64,000 nucleotides of DNA from Gracilariopsis chorda. Lineage: Eukaryota > Rhodophyta > Florideophyceae > Gracilariales > Gracilariaceae. A program made the translations under genes and the position numbers. The stretch lies in assembly GCA_003194525.1 (NCBI GenBank), contig NBIV01000016.1, forward strand, positions 62,001-126,000, given 5' to 3'. The notes under the pieces are model-generated. The model did not search any database. It saw nothing but the letters and a program-made list of their open reading frames with translations, and was not told the DNA's origin. Shown one piece after another: positions 20,287-30,549 of the stretch. How positions within the stretch are numbered: position 1 is the stretch's first letter; every line of letters starts with the position of its first letter.

Positions 20287-21273
20287 TTATTCTTCAACGC
20301 GCTCAGTGTGCTTCTTCTCAAGCTCCCGCAGTTCTTCAACAGTGTTTGCACCTTCTAGCTTCCACATGCTGTCCACGGGAATCTGAAACCCTTCTGAGAC
20401 TTTGCCTCTCGCCACAAGTCCTTTAACAAAATCCGTGGCGTAATACTCATATTTCGGAGGATCGAATTTGGTTTGGCTGGCGACTACCTCCCCCAAAACC
20501 TTGTAATATTCCGCACCAGATGCGACGACAATACCAGAGTTAAATTCGTCTATGGCTTCGAGTTCCTCCGGAGTCCACACCTGGCCGTCGTCGTATGTCA
20601 ACGATCGCTTGTCCAGAGCAAGCTTAGTTATCGTTTTCTTCTCTACAATGTCAACTACAGGCCCAGATGTACGTTCCTTCCGCACAATACGACCGTATGC
20701 ACTTGCTCCGTGTCCTGCATACTTGCGTGATCCAGTCAGTATCATCGCAGCGTATGCATCCCCGTACAGTTCTTTGTTTTTCTTATGAGTGGCAAAGGCC
20801 TCCGTCAGCAATTCGGAGTCAACACCTGGGTTGTCAGCATATGAAACGAACACCTCACCATCAAAATCATCCGGTAGGGCACATTTTGCAAGATAAACAG
20901 CATGAGCGGTACCCATCTGCTGTTCCTGAAACACGAACACAGTCTCGCCTGTACGGAAAGTGAGCGCATCCACAACTTCCTCCTTCGCGTGACCTACTAT
21001 AACCACAACTGGTAATCCACAAACTGCCGCAGCATCTAAGGCATGCTGCGCCAAGGGCTTTCCATTGAACGGATGTATCACCTTTGGGTAATTGCTCTTG
21101 AATCGCGAACCTTCCCCTGCGGCAAGAAGAACAGAAACAGCTCCACGCGCCTTTACAGCCTCATGGAAGGTCCTTAGCTCTTCAGAGTCGACGGAATTCA
21201 ATGTTTGCGAAAGCGGTTTCGGTGGATTGGATAAGACGAAACTATCTAACGAGACTTCAGTTAGATTCTCCAT
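20287..21273 (-). CDS. GlmU-like sugar-1-phosphate nucleotidyltransferase
   Basis: A 328-residue nucleotidyltransferase starting at the ATG at 21273; the frame opens earlier, but only with GTG. The N-terminal Rossmann-like domain has VLLAAGEGSRFKSNYPKVIH (the G-x-G-x-R...PK nucleotide-binding loop), then GKPLAQHALDAA, QEQQMGTAHAV (the uridine-contacting segment) and YADNPG (metal-binding Asp). This matches the uridylyltransferase half of bacterial GlmU, which makes UDP-GlcNAc. The left-handed beta-helix acetyltransferase half is absent. Eukaryotes normally use the larger UAP1 type, so a stand-alone GlmU-N-like enzyme is notable and could be of bacterial or plastid origin. The sugar could be other than GlcNAc. 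No clear transit peptide. Confidence 0.8.
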   Translation of the reverse strand: MENLTEVSLDSFVLSNPPKPLSQTLNSVDSEELRTFHEAVKARGAVSVLLAAGEGSRFKSNYPKVIHPFNGKPLAQHALDAAAVCGLPVVVIVGHAKEEVVDALTFRTGETVFVFQEQQMGTAHAVYLAKCALPDDFDGEVFVSYADNPGVDSELLTEAFATHKKNKELYGDAYAAMILTGSRKYAGHGASAYGRIVRKERTSGPVVDIVEKKTITKLALDKRSLTYDDGQVWTPEELEAIDEFNSGIVVASGAEYYKVLGEVVASQTKFDPPKYEYYATDFVKGLVARGKVSEGFQIPVDSMWKLEGANTVEELRELEKKHTERVEE

Positions 21274-22630
21274 GTCGAGAATGGTACACACCACCTAGGT
21301 GAGTCGTGCAATAGAGCTCAGCAAACAGTTACGAAGGGTACTTCTCTTTCCCTTTCCATATAATCCAGAAAGCTGCCTTCTTGGCTAGATTCGCAGTACT
21401 AATGCGCTCGAGCACTGCTGACCCAATCGCGATAAACACAAAGTCATCATATTCTTCTACCGCTACTGGAGGAGTGCGCCTATCGGGCAAGAGATTCTCC
21501 GGAGAATTGGTGTCAGTGTGTGTCAACACAGAAGACAAAAGCCTGAATAAAAACATCAGGGCAGAGTAGAGCTACAAAGTACACGTACGTGTACTTTTAC
21601 AGGGTAGACATACAGGGTCTGTACTACAGACCTTGTAGTATCTTTGTACCTTTAGTAGCTCTCTGTACGGAGTGGCCCGCACACTTTTGGATATCGTGGG
21701 AATGACGTGTTGTGTGAAAAGCAAAGAGAACCGTCACCGCGAAAATTCGTCCGAGAAGCTTCGTCTGGAGTTTGTTGTTGGGATAGCCTTAGCATTGTTT
21801 TATTCTCAGTTGAAAGAATTCCGCTTCAGGAAAACGCACCGAAGCTGAAGTTAAAGGTATGTAAACCTATCGCGTAGCAATTGCCAGCTGGTTTGGAACA
21901 CAACATTACCTTAGTACAGGCCGAAGCAGCTTTGAAGGAAAATCTTTGGTGGGCATAACTGCAAGTTGCACCGATTTCGAGACACATAGTGGTCCGGAAG
22001 CGTAATAGCTTCTGTATGACCTCTGCACACAAGCAACGTAAGGCACTAGATGACACAAAGCCTTAAGCGAAGACAATCTCGAGTGCCTGTACTTCCAAGG
22101 GACTACTGAAAGAAGAGGAAAACAGGTAATAGACATTGTCGAGAACTGACCACAAGAGTTGGTAGCTATCCTAACCAGAGAATGATTCTTTGATCTAGAA
22201 TGTACACCGCATTGTCATTGTTCGGAACAGACGCGCACAAATACAAGAAGCGCTCGGGATATTAAAGCGCAAAAACACAAGCGATCCGCCTGACCCTTTG
22301 GATTCAAACCAATGCTTCATTGCTGAGGCTGACCCCCGCTACAAACACCAAATCTAACATGACTTGGTAAGACAGCCCAGGACCTTCCTCCATAATGTGA
22401 AACAACGTATCTCCATTGTAAAGGTTAAACAACAAATACGCCGTTCAGCCAGGATTTAGACATGCCAGTGTGATTTCTTCGTCAACGAGAGTGCCATGTT
22501 ATTGCAAGGTTATGCGCAAAGATCCGAGACAGCGGGAAGGTAAGCTGGGTTTGGTGCACAGTGAGGATCTTCAGTGAATAAAATGACGAAGAAGAGATTA
22601 ACGCAGAGAGAGATTGCTTCTCGAAATTCG
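21274..22630. other. Intergenic region with compound foldback
   Basis: About 1.36 kb between the pyrophosphorylase start and the PEX14 end. A 75-codon minus-strand frame at 21329-21556 lies 55 bp upstream of the pyrophosphorylase start codon, but I do not recognise it. The compound palindrome at 21568-21662 is annotated separately. The remainder (21700-22630) shows no supported gene. Confidence 0.4.
21568..21662. repeat. Compound inverted repeat (95 nt)
   Basis: The outer arms AGAGCTAC (21568-21575) and GTAGCTCT (21655-21662) enclose two inner hairpins. One is a perfect 22-nt palindrome at 21576-21597 centred on ACGT. The other is GGTCTGT-ACT-ACAGACC at 21616-21632. The whole can fold into a cloverleaf-like or long hairpin structure. 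It lies about 295 bp upstream of the pyrophosphorylase gene. It could be a foldback MITE remnant or a regulatory structure; no target duplication was identified. Confidence 0.7.
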
Positions 22631-24087
22631 TCATTCAGGGTCGCTGAGTGGAGTGTCTAGTTGTGGCATGCTTACTGGTCTTGCTCGTGGAGCACTTGGA
22701 ATCGAGTCTGGCTTCACTGCATTTCTTGCCTCCCGCATCACTTCTGACTGAAAGAGTTCTCGAGCGATAGCCACACGAAGCCCTGAGCTTTGATCAATTC
22801 CGCCGGCAGTATCACTTGCAGCGGCTTCGGTAAACTCACGGTGCTCTGTATCCGCAGTTCCGCCTATAACTCCGTTTTCGATACTGTCATGGGGCCGTGG
22901 CAAATTCGCAGGGTGAAGATGGCTCTTTTGTTTGTCATTGCCGGCCTCTCTGGGCTTGAAAGTCTCTGATATCCAACTGTCATCAACTTCTGCTGGCTTG
23001 ATTGTCATAAAATCGTCTCCAACGTCCACTTCTTTCCCGCCAGGAATGAATTTTGACTCATCTGCAGAACTGAAGGCATCCACATGGGCATCAGAGACGG
23101 GGAGTTCTTTCGCAGAACTAATTTCGTGCGTAACGCGACCGGTGACATCATCCGTCTGAATGTCAACGGACTTCCGGAATAGGGAAGTATCAGTTTGGTT
23201 CATATGAGTGTATGCCAAGCTACCGTTCTTTTGAGCTTGGTTGAGGATGTGTTGGTTCGTAGTGTTGTCAACCTGTGTATCTAATGAAGGCCTAGCCAAT
23301 CGCGATGTCTCTGTGTTTCCGGAAACGGTAACACTACGGGAGAGCTGCTGTATTGCATCTCGAAGCTCTGATGCATGGGACAACTCTCGCTCTCGAAGTG
23401 CCATAGACGAAGAAATAGACTTTGACAAGTGTTCCATTTGATCGTTTGTCTTCTCTGAAGAAGCCAAAAGATCCTGGATTCTTTCTCGAAGCTCCGCTGT
23501 TCACGTATCCCGCGAAAGGAACAAGTTAGATACCGAAAGAAATAGAACCACGAGTGGTTTATGCGCGGGCATCATTGCGCCGTTATCTTACCTATATGAC
23601 GTTCTTGTGCTAGAAAAGTATGCTCTTCTCGTAGTCGTCGTTCTTCAGCAATTCTGGCCGCATCAGGAAAATAAAGCGGGACAATGTATCGCCGCAGCAG
23701 CTCCCGTATTGCAGTGTAGATTCCTGCTGCAGCTGTGATTCCGAAAAACACGGAAACCCACGATGGTCTGGTATTCGCTGGGACAGGGTGCATAGGTGGG
23801 GGTGGACCTTGAAACTGGGCGATTGGGGGATACATATGTGCGGGAACGGGCGGATGTGAGACATGTTGCGGCGGGGTGTGCGGGAACGGGAGCCCAACAC
23901 GTCGGTAGGCCTCCCGTAGTTCCTCTTCGGATATGCCCTTTTGACGAAGAAACGATATAGCTCGTGTGGGGTCCGAGTTTTTGACGCGAGGATCCTTCAA
24001 GAACGAGACTGCCTGCTGAACCGAGGGTTCTCGAGTAGTGCTCGGGGGTGCAGAATGCGAAGAGGGTTCTTCGAACGGGTCGTTCAT
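22631..24087 (-). CDS. PEX14: Peroxin-14, two exons
   Basis: PEX14 is the docking subunit of the peroxisomal matrix-protein import complex and binds the receptors PEX5 and PEX7. The model is complement(join(22631..23496,23592..24087)), 453 residues with a 95-nt intron (GTAAGA...ACAG). Exon 1 carries the conserved N-terminal receptor-binding domain (QQAVSFLKDPRVKN...AISFLRQKGISEEELREAYRR, about residues 24-66), a Pro-rich stretch, and one membrane segment (VSVFFGITAAAGIYTAI). Exon 2 continues a coiled-coil region (AELRERIQDLL...LRDAIQQLSRSV) and a long acidic, probably disordered tail. The split is supported by phase and by continuity of the coiled coil across the junction. Assignment is firm for the N-terminal domain. 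Confidence 0.88.
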
Positions 24088-24624
24088 CAGAATCAGCTTG
24101 TTAATGAGTCACCAGTGACGAGGAAATCTGCACTGATTTGTGCGATAGATTCTCAACGCCTATATGAAAGAGGGGCCAGACCGCTTCGACAAACAGGAGA
24201 CCAAATAGCTTCGAACTCTCACAGGTGAGCCTTTCTTTGACACATCCGTACGTTTTACAAGATCGTTAAGATGTATCAAAATACTGTACCCTTGGTAGTC
24301 TTGGCATGTTAATGAACATGTGAAGGTGGGACGAGAGAGAGAAAACGAGTTTTGGAGCTGAAGGCACCATTTTAAATGGCAGCCGACCATCACGAGTGTG
24401 ATGATTGCGTGTTTCCCGCAAAGTTGCGCATCACGAAATCATTGAAAGAAATTATTGTGACATTTTCGTTGGCCAAAACTTTCAACCCAGCTTGGCTAGT
24501 CAACCCAGCCATCTCTTGCGCCCCCGCCGCCAACTTAGAACTGCAAGATGGTTTGCACTTTAAAACCCCGCGCGATCTACGGTCAGGTTTAGATAGATAC
24601 CTTCCCCTCGCAATTTACACAAGC
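24088..24624. other. Intergenic gap between PEX14 and MIP genes
   Basis: 537 bp upstream of PEX14 and downstream of the peptidase gene. It contains GTACCCTTGGTAG at 24286-24298, about 200 bp before the PEX14 start, one of a set of similar palindromic motifs. A 115-codon plus-strand frame (24376-24723) overlaps the peptidase end and is not convincing. Confidence 0.4.
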
Positions 24625-26820
24625 TCACATTGCATGCGACAAGCCAAGTTTGGGCGACAAGTTGTTCGAAATGGGAAAATGGAGTGTTGCCTGTGCGTCT
24701 TTTTCGCCGATCCCGAGACTTGACAAGAAAGCGTTGCAGTTGATTTCCCCCTCGATCAGATTGCTTAACAGCGTTGCTGGGTCCTGGGCTCCGCCATAAG
24801 CTAGGAGCCCGTTCTTGATCTTCGCACCGCCCTCTTTTGAAAACGGATCATTCCCGAACAAGTTCGCCCACAACTGAGCGGAAAGAACACGAGCAAAAAT
24901 GTATGTGTAATAACCCCCTCCGTATCCAACAAAATGGTGAAAGGATGTGGGCACGGGCACATTCTTATCCGGCTTGTAAACCGTTAACTTCTCTTGCAGT
25001 TTCGCGAAGGCCTCTGTAGTAGACGCTATAGGCGGATCGCGACCATGAAAGTCAAGGTCCATTGCAGAGAACAGCAATTGCATCTGCGTGTCCGTTGACA
25101 TAAATCCTTTTCGGGATGCACAGAGCGAGCGCAGGAGCCGTGTAGGGATAGCATCCCCACTCTTGTAGTGACGTGCGAACTTTGAGATGAGAAGTGGGTG
25201 CCACGCGAAATGCTCAAAAAGGTGTGAGGGGACTTCCACGAAATCTGTCGTGACTCGTGTACCTGAAAGGTGTTGATACTTTGTGCGGGAGAAAATAGAG
25301 TGCAGTGAATGTCCGAACTCGTGGAAAAACGTCTCGTATTCCGAAACAGTGAGCAGCCTTTCTCCGGAGCTATCACCTCTGCCAAAGTTGCACACTAGAG
25401 CGACGGATGGGATTTGATAATCCGCTCCACCGCCAGGTTGCCGCCCGCATGTTATTGAAAAGTGAGCAGCATGACCGTACTTTCCTTCACGGGGATAAAG
25501 ATCCAGAAAGATCTGTCCCAGAACTTCCCCTTTCGAGTCTCTTAAATGCAGCTTTTGTACGTCCTCATGCCATGTTTCACCTTCGTTCGCGTGGCATTTC
25601 ACCAGGTGCACGCCAAAAGTTGCATGAAGCAAATAGCCAATACCATACAAACATGCGGACAGGGGGAAGTACTGTGAAACTTGAGAGGAAGATAAGTCAT
25701 ACTTCTCTGCTTTAAGTCTCCCAATATAGAAACTCCGATCCCAACCATGAAGTTCCATTCTACTACCATTGACCGCCAAGTGGGGCTCACGTCGCAGCTT
25801 TTCCATCTCTAGTTCAGTCCTCTCATCTAATGCTCTCCGACGAACAAGGGCTGATAAACCCTCCAAGAACTCTTTTACATCAGATGGTGATGAGGCCATT
25901 CGATCTTGGAACAGCAATTCGGCATAACTGCGATGATCCAGTAGTTTCGCTATCGCCAACCGATCTTCCAAAATAGACCGTAAGTAGCGGTCCTTCTTTT
26001 CCTGTCGATGGTCGTGTGAGAGACGATAGACTTTTTCTCGAATCCTGGAATCTGGAGCCCACTTCAGTAAGAGCTGCATGCTGGAACTAGTCAAGGGAAT
26101 GACAACGTGGTCAGGATTGGATGGTGCCCGGCTCAGTGATCTCAAAAATTGACCCGGGACTTGCCGAAGCTTGTCGTACGGTAGCTGGAGTGTTGCCGGG
26201 TAGTCAGATGGAGGGGACAGGAATTTGGCGCTGGCGGACGTTACTTGGTCCTGCAGCTTTATCAGTCTTGCCTTTTCTATATCGGAGAGATTAATCCCAC
26301 CGCGTTCAAAGTCCTGTTTCAACGATTTGACCATGACAAGGTCCTCCCTGGACAAGTCAGGCCCGACTTGGCTTCCGGTGCGAACCTGTATGCAGTGGGA
26401 GTCATATAGCTTTCTGAGGGGTTCATACAATGATTTATCAGCGTTGAGGTGTTGGATTACGGATGAGACGTGCGTGAATGTAGCGTTGGCGGCCTCCACA
26501 AAGTCAGGGTCAGGATGTACGTTTCGACAAAGTTCAGCGACATCCAGTACCCCACATAACCTATCTGATAAATCATCAAATGTTTGTAGAACGGACACTG
26601 ATGGATGATCGCGTTGCAGGCGAATACGTTCTGCGAGTTGCAAGCAGTCGTCAATGCACTGATTCCCCACGTGCTCCCAGTCGGGCGGACGGTTTAGCCC
26701 CTTCAAGCCAAAACACCCAGGCTTGTCCTCTTCGTAAACTCGTCGCGACCGGGAAAAGAAGCTCGCAGCACGTATAGCCCGCAATTGACCGCTGCGACAA
26801 AAGTTTCTAGGTCGCAGCAT
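24625..26820 (-). CDS. Mitochondrial intermediate peptidase (M3 metallopeptidase)
   Basis: A 731-residue zinc peptidase of family M3 (thimet oligopeptidase/MIP). The start is the ATG at 26820; the frame is open nine codons further, but only with a non-ATG start. The N-terminus (MLRPRNFCRSGQLRAIRAASFFSRSRR) is a typical mitochondrial presequence. The zinc site FFHEFGHSLH has its HExxH at about residues 500-504. The third ligand is expected in TDFVEVPSHLFEHF, about 25 residues later. The C-terminal part has the family motif FHHFVGYGGGYYTYIFARVL. MIP/Oct1 removes an octapeptide from proteins already cut by the main processing peptidase. The presequence and the TDFVEVPS motif favour MIP over cytosolic thimet oligopeptidase. 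Confidence 0.9.
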   Translation of the reverse strand: MLRPRNFCRSGQLRAIRAASFFSRSRRVYEEDKPGCFGLKGLNRPPDWEHVGNQCIDDCLQLAERIRLQRDHPSVSVLQTFDDLSDRLCGVLDVAELCRNVHPDPDFVEAANATFTHVSSVIQHLNADKSLYEPLRKLYDSHCIQVRTGSQVGPDLSREDLVMVKSLKQDFERGGINLSDIEKARLIKLQDQVTSASAKFLSPPSDYPATLQLPYDKLRQVPGQFLRSLSRAPSNPDHVVIPLTSSSMQLLLKWAPDSRIREKVYRLSHDHRQEKKDRYLRSILEDRLAIAKLLDHRSYAELLFQDRMASSPSDVKEFLEGLSALVRRRALDERTELEMEKLRREPHLAVNGSRMELHGWDRSFYIGRLKAEKYDLSSSQVSQYFPLSACLYGIGYLLHATFGVHLVKCHANEGETWHEDVQKLHLRDSKGEVLGQIFLDLYPREGKYGHAAHFSITCGRQPGGGADYQIPSVALVCNFGRGDSSGERLLTVSEYETFFHEFGHSLHSIFSRTKYQHLSGTRVTTDFVEVPSHLFEHFAWHPLLISKFARHYKSGDAIPTRLLRSLCASRKGFMSTDTQMQLLFSAMDLDFHGRDPPIASTTEAFAKLQEKLTVYKPDKNVPVPTSFHHFVGYGGGYYTYIFARVLSAQLWANLFGNDPFSKEGGAKIKNGLLAYGGAQDPATLLSNLIEGEINCNAFLSSLGIGEKDAQATLHFPISNNLSPKLGLSHAM

Positions 26821-28123
26821 GGTTTCGACGTTCTCAAGGTTTAGCAATGGATTGCGAAGTATTGCCGGTTGTTACAACCTGCTTCAATAAGCAGTGCTCA
26901 TCAGTTAGCCTTCCGTTGGCTCCTGCAGACATTCTACGTACCTTCGGTAGTAAAATTATACAGGTCTGGTGAGTGGAAGAACAAAGTGGAGAAGACAAAG
27001 ATTCTGAAGCTCAAACAAAGCTCTACAGTAGCCACACGTAACTTGTTCGGGACATACAGGAGGGTAGACGGTTACAGGTCGCAGCCTAGCCTTCCCTTCT
27101 AACGCGATTCCTCTTTTGCCGGATTTGTTTCCTTTTCTGCAAATGGCAAGTCATCGCTAAAAATTGGCAGCGTTTTCTTATTCCCATTTCCTTCGAATTG
27201 CGAAGGGGAGGCTGATAACATCAACATCACGCTTGTGGATTTTGTATTATTAACTCGATGTGAACGCTGAAGAACAGATGCGCTGTTGTTGTTGCGTAAT
27301 GAAGATGAAATGACCAGTAACGTTGGTCACTGTAACTACGCAAGGGATTCTTCGTTCTTGACAGATCTAAGGTCATTCATGTTTCTGCAGTGCTTCTTGC
27401 TTGGTCGAGATAGCGTGCAGAGAGTCGTCCAATGTTCACAAAACCCAGAATCTTATGTGTTGCGAGCTACTGTACGTTATCTAACGATACATGCGCTGGG
27501 GAGCCACATACTGGTGAACCTTTCCCTGTCGTAGGTATTAGGGTCAGGCAAACGTCATCAGGATGACTGGAGGCAGATTTACAAAATTTCCAGTATCCTT
27601 CGGGGCAAAGCACGCATGTTAAAGAGTAGCATTGGCACGACAATAATGCCGCTCATCTCCGCGAGGGATCACTGAGTCTAATCTGCTGAAGAACACTTTC
27701 TGCTGCTCTACGTCTTTGATACGACGAGTCAAAACATAATATAACTATGGGATTGGAAGATTACACGTTGGATTATTGTCTGAACCTTGTCCTTCCACTT
27801 CGTTAATCGGGAAGGGGTTCCGATTCGTACAACGAACGAACTCTTCACGCTTGCGTTGCAGAAACCAGAGCAGAAACCGAAACATGCTGCGCTCCCTGAA
27901 CAACGAGCATACCCTTGCACAATACAGTATTCCATTAGATCTCTGTACGAAGACTTGGAGTTAATTTTTGCGTTGTGATCAGCTTGATGCCCATGGGCTG
28001 TGTTGGCTTGCCAGTCCCTGAAGGCTAAATATGTAACCCTTAGCAACTAACCCTTGTAGATACCGTAGGTTGGCCGCATTCCGTCCGTGTTCGATTCAAC
28101 AGGCTTGATCCCTCTGCTCAAAG
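26821..28123. other. Intergenic region between divergent MIP and VPS25 genes
   Basis: About 1.3 kb. GTACCTTCGGTAG at 26938-26950 lies about 120 bp upstream of the MIP start. A minus-strand open frame ending at TAG 27099-27101 runs back about 70 codons without a usable ATG except near its middle. A CTTCAG acceptor-like site precedes part of it, so it could be a 3' exon of an unidentified gene. On the plus strand, 27787-27978 contains a stretch faintly like a roadblock/LC7 domain, but frames and stops do not support a gene. Confidence 0.35.
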
Positions 28124-28841
28124 ATGAGCGATTTTGACTTTCCCCCTTTTTACTCATTTCCTCCGTCTTTCACAAGGCAACCCATCGAGGCCACGCGTGC
28201 GAAGCAAACAGAGCTTTGGTGCAATCTTATTCGTGATTACTGCAGAGTTAAACGTATATTTTGGCTGGATGTTAGTAAGGCAAAGGAATCGAACCTCTTC
28301 GCTAACCCGGCAATTGACCGCAGACTTTCTGATGAGGACATTCAATATTTTCTAAGTCAACTCGTGGCACGGGGTGACGCTCAGTGGGATCCGGACAGAA
28401 AGCGTTGCCTTGTTTTCTGGAGAGGGCCAAGCGAATGGGGCGAAATGATCTATCAATGGGTTGAGAAGACCGGAAGAAATGGGCAACTTCTCACAGTCCA
28501 CGAAATTCGGAAGGGCAGCGCCACGATAGGTTACGGTAGGCATTGAGCTCGTCCTGCACTTTTCGCATAATCACTTCGGAAAGCTAACGTTGGATGGTAT
28601 TGTTTTGTTCTTGATTATCGAGCAGAATTCCATGATCTGGAACTCGACACAACGATAAAGTCGTTGCAGGCATTGGCAGTTATTGGAAAATGCGCTTTAG
28701 TTAAAGGAGACAGTGATGACGGTCTCGTAAGTTATCATAACTTCACGTTGATGTTGGATTTGAGGATCGCGAAGGAACTATGTTACTGACTTAATATGTG
28801 TACATTGTCAAATTCCGAAGGGCGTCAAGTTTGTAAACTAG
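28124..28841 (+). CDS. VPS25: ESCRT-II subunit VPS25, three exons
   Basis: VPS25 is the ESCRT-II subunit that recruits VPS20/CHMP6 during multivesicular body sorting. The model join(28124..28529,28626..28726,28821..28841) gives 175 residues, essentially the human length. Exon 1 has the diagnostic FPPFYSFPPSFTRQP start, TKQTELWCNLIRDYCR-like helix, and WRGPSEWGEMIYQWV. Exon 2 supplies IEFHDLELD (family EFHGLD) and a winged-helix segment. Exon 3 supplies only GVKFVN, matching the conserved GVKFF end. Both introns (96 and 94 nt) are GT-AG and in phase. A naive reading frame would stop 17 bases into intron 1 and lose the last 40 residues. The gene ends 55 bp from the end of the convergent Sel1-repeat gene. 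Confidence 0.93.
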
Positions 28842-28896
28842 TGCGGTCCACCTCGTATCGGACGATAACGACAAGAATGAGTAGATGGCTTCATGC

Positions 28897-30549
28897 TTAG
28901 GATGTTGTATGCTTCGCGATATCATCAACTATGGTTGATTCCTCTGCTTCTTTGTCAGGCCGCGGTATGTCAGCCATTGGATGCTTTGGCGCGTCAGTCT
29001 TTTCGACCGGAGTTTGCAGGTGTATCTCATCACGCTTCTGGTTATCACTGTCCCGTTCCTCCGCAACCCTGAAGAAGTACTCTGAGAGCTTCTTGTTTGC
29101 AGGAATTCCTTGCCCGTGAAAGTACATCGAGCCAATGTTTCGCAGAGCTTGCACACTACCAAGCTCAGCTGCTCTCTGGTACAACAAGAATGCTTCGTGT
29201 TGCTCTTCGGGTGTTCCAAATCCGTGAAAATGCATCGCTGCGGCAGAGCACAGGGCCTCAGCTTCTCCAAGACGACCCGCTTCGAGGAAATGCTTCAGTG
29301 CCTTAGTATAGTCAACTTCTTCGCCATTGGAGCCAGTATAATACAGTTCCGCAAGACATATATGCGCGGGACCATGATCACGATTGGCCGCCTCACGGAC
29401 GTATCTAAGAAACGCACCGTCACTCTTTTCCAAGCCTGCCTCGCCATTTCTGTGCATCAACGCAAGATAGTACAGAGCCCCAGGGTGATCTTGGGCCGCT
29501 GCGAGCTCAATATATTGACGGGAGGATGCAGCATCTACACCAACTTCTCGACTACCGACTCTGTATAGATGTCCCAGGTAGAACTGTGCGCTAGGATCCC
29601 CTAGCTGCGCAGCCATTGCGAAATTCTTAAGGGCTATCTTCGGGTCAGGTTGCACACTTCCGTGGCCTTTTGTGTATATCTGACCAAGATTGTAGTATGC
29701 GTCGGTGTTATGCCCAGACCTTATAGCTGACTCATACAATTCTATTGCACGATCTGGGTCATCATCAAGAACTTCATTGCCTAGTATAACCATAGCCTCA
29801 TCATTCCCATGCTCTGCAGCCTTTTCCAGCCAAGACATGGCTATGCGCCGCTTCTCAACAAGTTGTCCTTCTCTTTCTCTTCTCACGAACTCTTCATATT
29901 CGCGGGACTCCTGATCCGTAAATCCGGCTTTCCGTCTAGCTTTTCTCACCCGTCGAACGAGTTCGGCCGGCTTCGGTGCATCTGTCATAGGCAGACCTTC
30001 AACTTCCATCTGTAACCTTCCCCTAATTTCACCTTTATCATCTACGTCTACCGCGAACTCAGTATGCGTTACTTTGTCACGTATTTCTGCTGCTTTCTCT
30101 TGCTTTAAAACATCTAACTGCAAAGCCCCAAGACTGCACTGAGCCACAGGATCACCTTCCGCGGCTGCTTCTTCAAATAGACGTTCAGCCTTAGCACGGT
30201 CTTGTTCAACGATCAAGCCCTCCCGGAACATTGAACCAAGAAGTGTTTTAGCTCTTGGACTGTCTTGAGAAACTGCGACTTGAAGGAGTTCTAGCGCTCT
30301 TCCGGCTCTGCCTTCAAATGAGTCAGATGCGTTAGGTTCGGTCAGAAGCCTTTCGGCCTCTTGAGCAGAGGAGTTCTGATCATGAAATTCAAAAGCATCC
30401 GGTTTTGTTGGTGTCAAAGAGAAATTGGACAAAACTATCTTATCACTTCCAACATTGGGCAGTTTCCTTACTGGAAACGTCCTGGAAACAAGCCAAGCTC
30501 TTCGAACAACGGGGGTGAAGAGCTTGGACCTAGAATATAGCAAAAACAT
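28897..30549 (-). CDS. Sel1-like repeat protein
   Basis: A 550-residue protein made mostly of Sel1-like (TPR-related) repeats, each about 36 residues. Examples are AKTLLGSMFREGLIVEQDRA, EAMVILGNEVLDDDPDRAIE, DAYYNLGQIYTKGHG, SAQFYLGHLYRVGS, GALYYLALMHRNGE and QALRNIGSMYFHGQG. About eight repeats lie between residues 95 and 480, with an unusual Arg/Lys-rich insert (RRVRKARRKAGFTDQESREY) around residue 200. The first 30 residues (MFLLYSRSKLFTPVVRRAWLVSRTF) resemble a mitochondrial presequence. The repeats form a superhelical protein-binding scaffold. The closest functional kin, such as ER-associated degradation adaptors or mitochondrial SLR proteins, cannot be decided. Convergent with VPS25 and divergent from the LSD1-like gene. 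Confidence 0.82.
   Translation of the reverse strand: MFLLYSRSKLFTPVVRRAWLVSRTFPVRKLPNVGSDKIVLSNFSLTPTKPDAFEFHDQNSSAQEAERLLTEPNASDSFEGRAGRALELLQVAVSQDSPRAKTLLGSMFREGLIVEQDRAKAERLFEEAAAEGDPVAQCSLGALQLDVLKQEKAAEIRDKVTHTEFAVDVDDKGEIRGRLQMEVEGLPMTDAPKPAELVRRVRKARRKAGFTDQESREYEEFVRREREGQLVEKRRIAMSWLEKAAEHGNDEAMVILGNEVLDDDPDRAIELYESAIRSGHNTDAYYNLGQIYTKGHGSVQPDPKIALKNFAMAAQLGDPSAQFYLGHLYRVGSREVGVDAASSRQYIELAAAQDHPGALYYLALMHRNGEAGLEKSDGAFLRYVREAANRDHGPAHICLAELYYTGSNGEEVDYTKALKHFLEAGRLGEAEALCSAAAMHFHGFGTPEEQHEAFLLYQRAAELGSVQALRNIGSMYFHGQGIPANKKLSEYFFRVAEERDSDNQKRDEIHLQTPVEKTDAPKHPMADIPRPDKEAEESTIVDDIAKHTTS

Noticed and set aside
21329-21556. 75-codon minus-strand frame upstream of the GlmU-like gene
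   Set aside because: Starts with ATG and has a mildly hydrophobic segment, but no family resemblance. It could be an upstream ORF of the same transcript.
24376-24723. 115-codon plus-strand frame
   Set aside because: Overlaps the well-supported 3' end of the peptidase gene on the other strand and has no recognisable content.
27099-27330. Minus-strand open frame ending FSDDLPFAEKE...
   Set aside because: Looks like a plausible C-terminal exon but has no upstream exon, start or family I can identify.
27787-27978. Stretch faintly like a roadblock/LC7 domain (VNREGVPIRTT, then LNNEHTLAQY in another frame)
   Set aside because: An in-frame stop lies just upstream with no acceptor between, the two motifs are in different frames about 75 nt apart, and no acceptable intron joins them. 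Probably coincidence or a very old relic.
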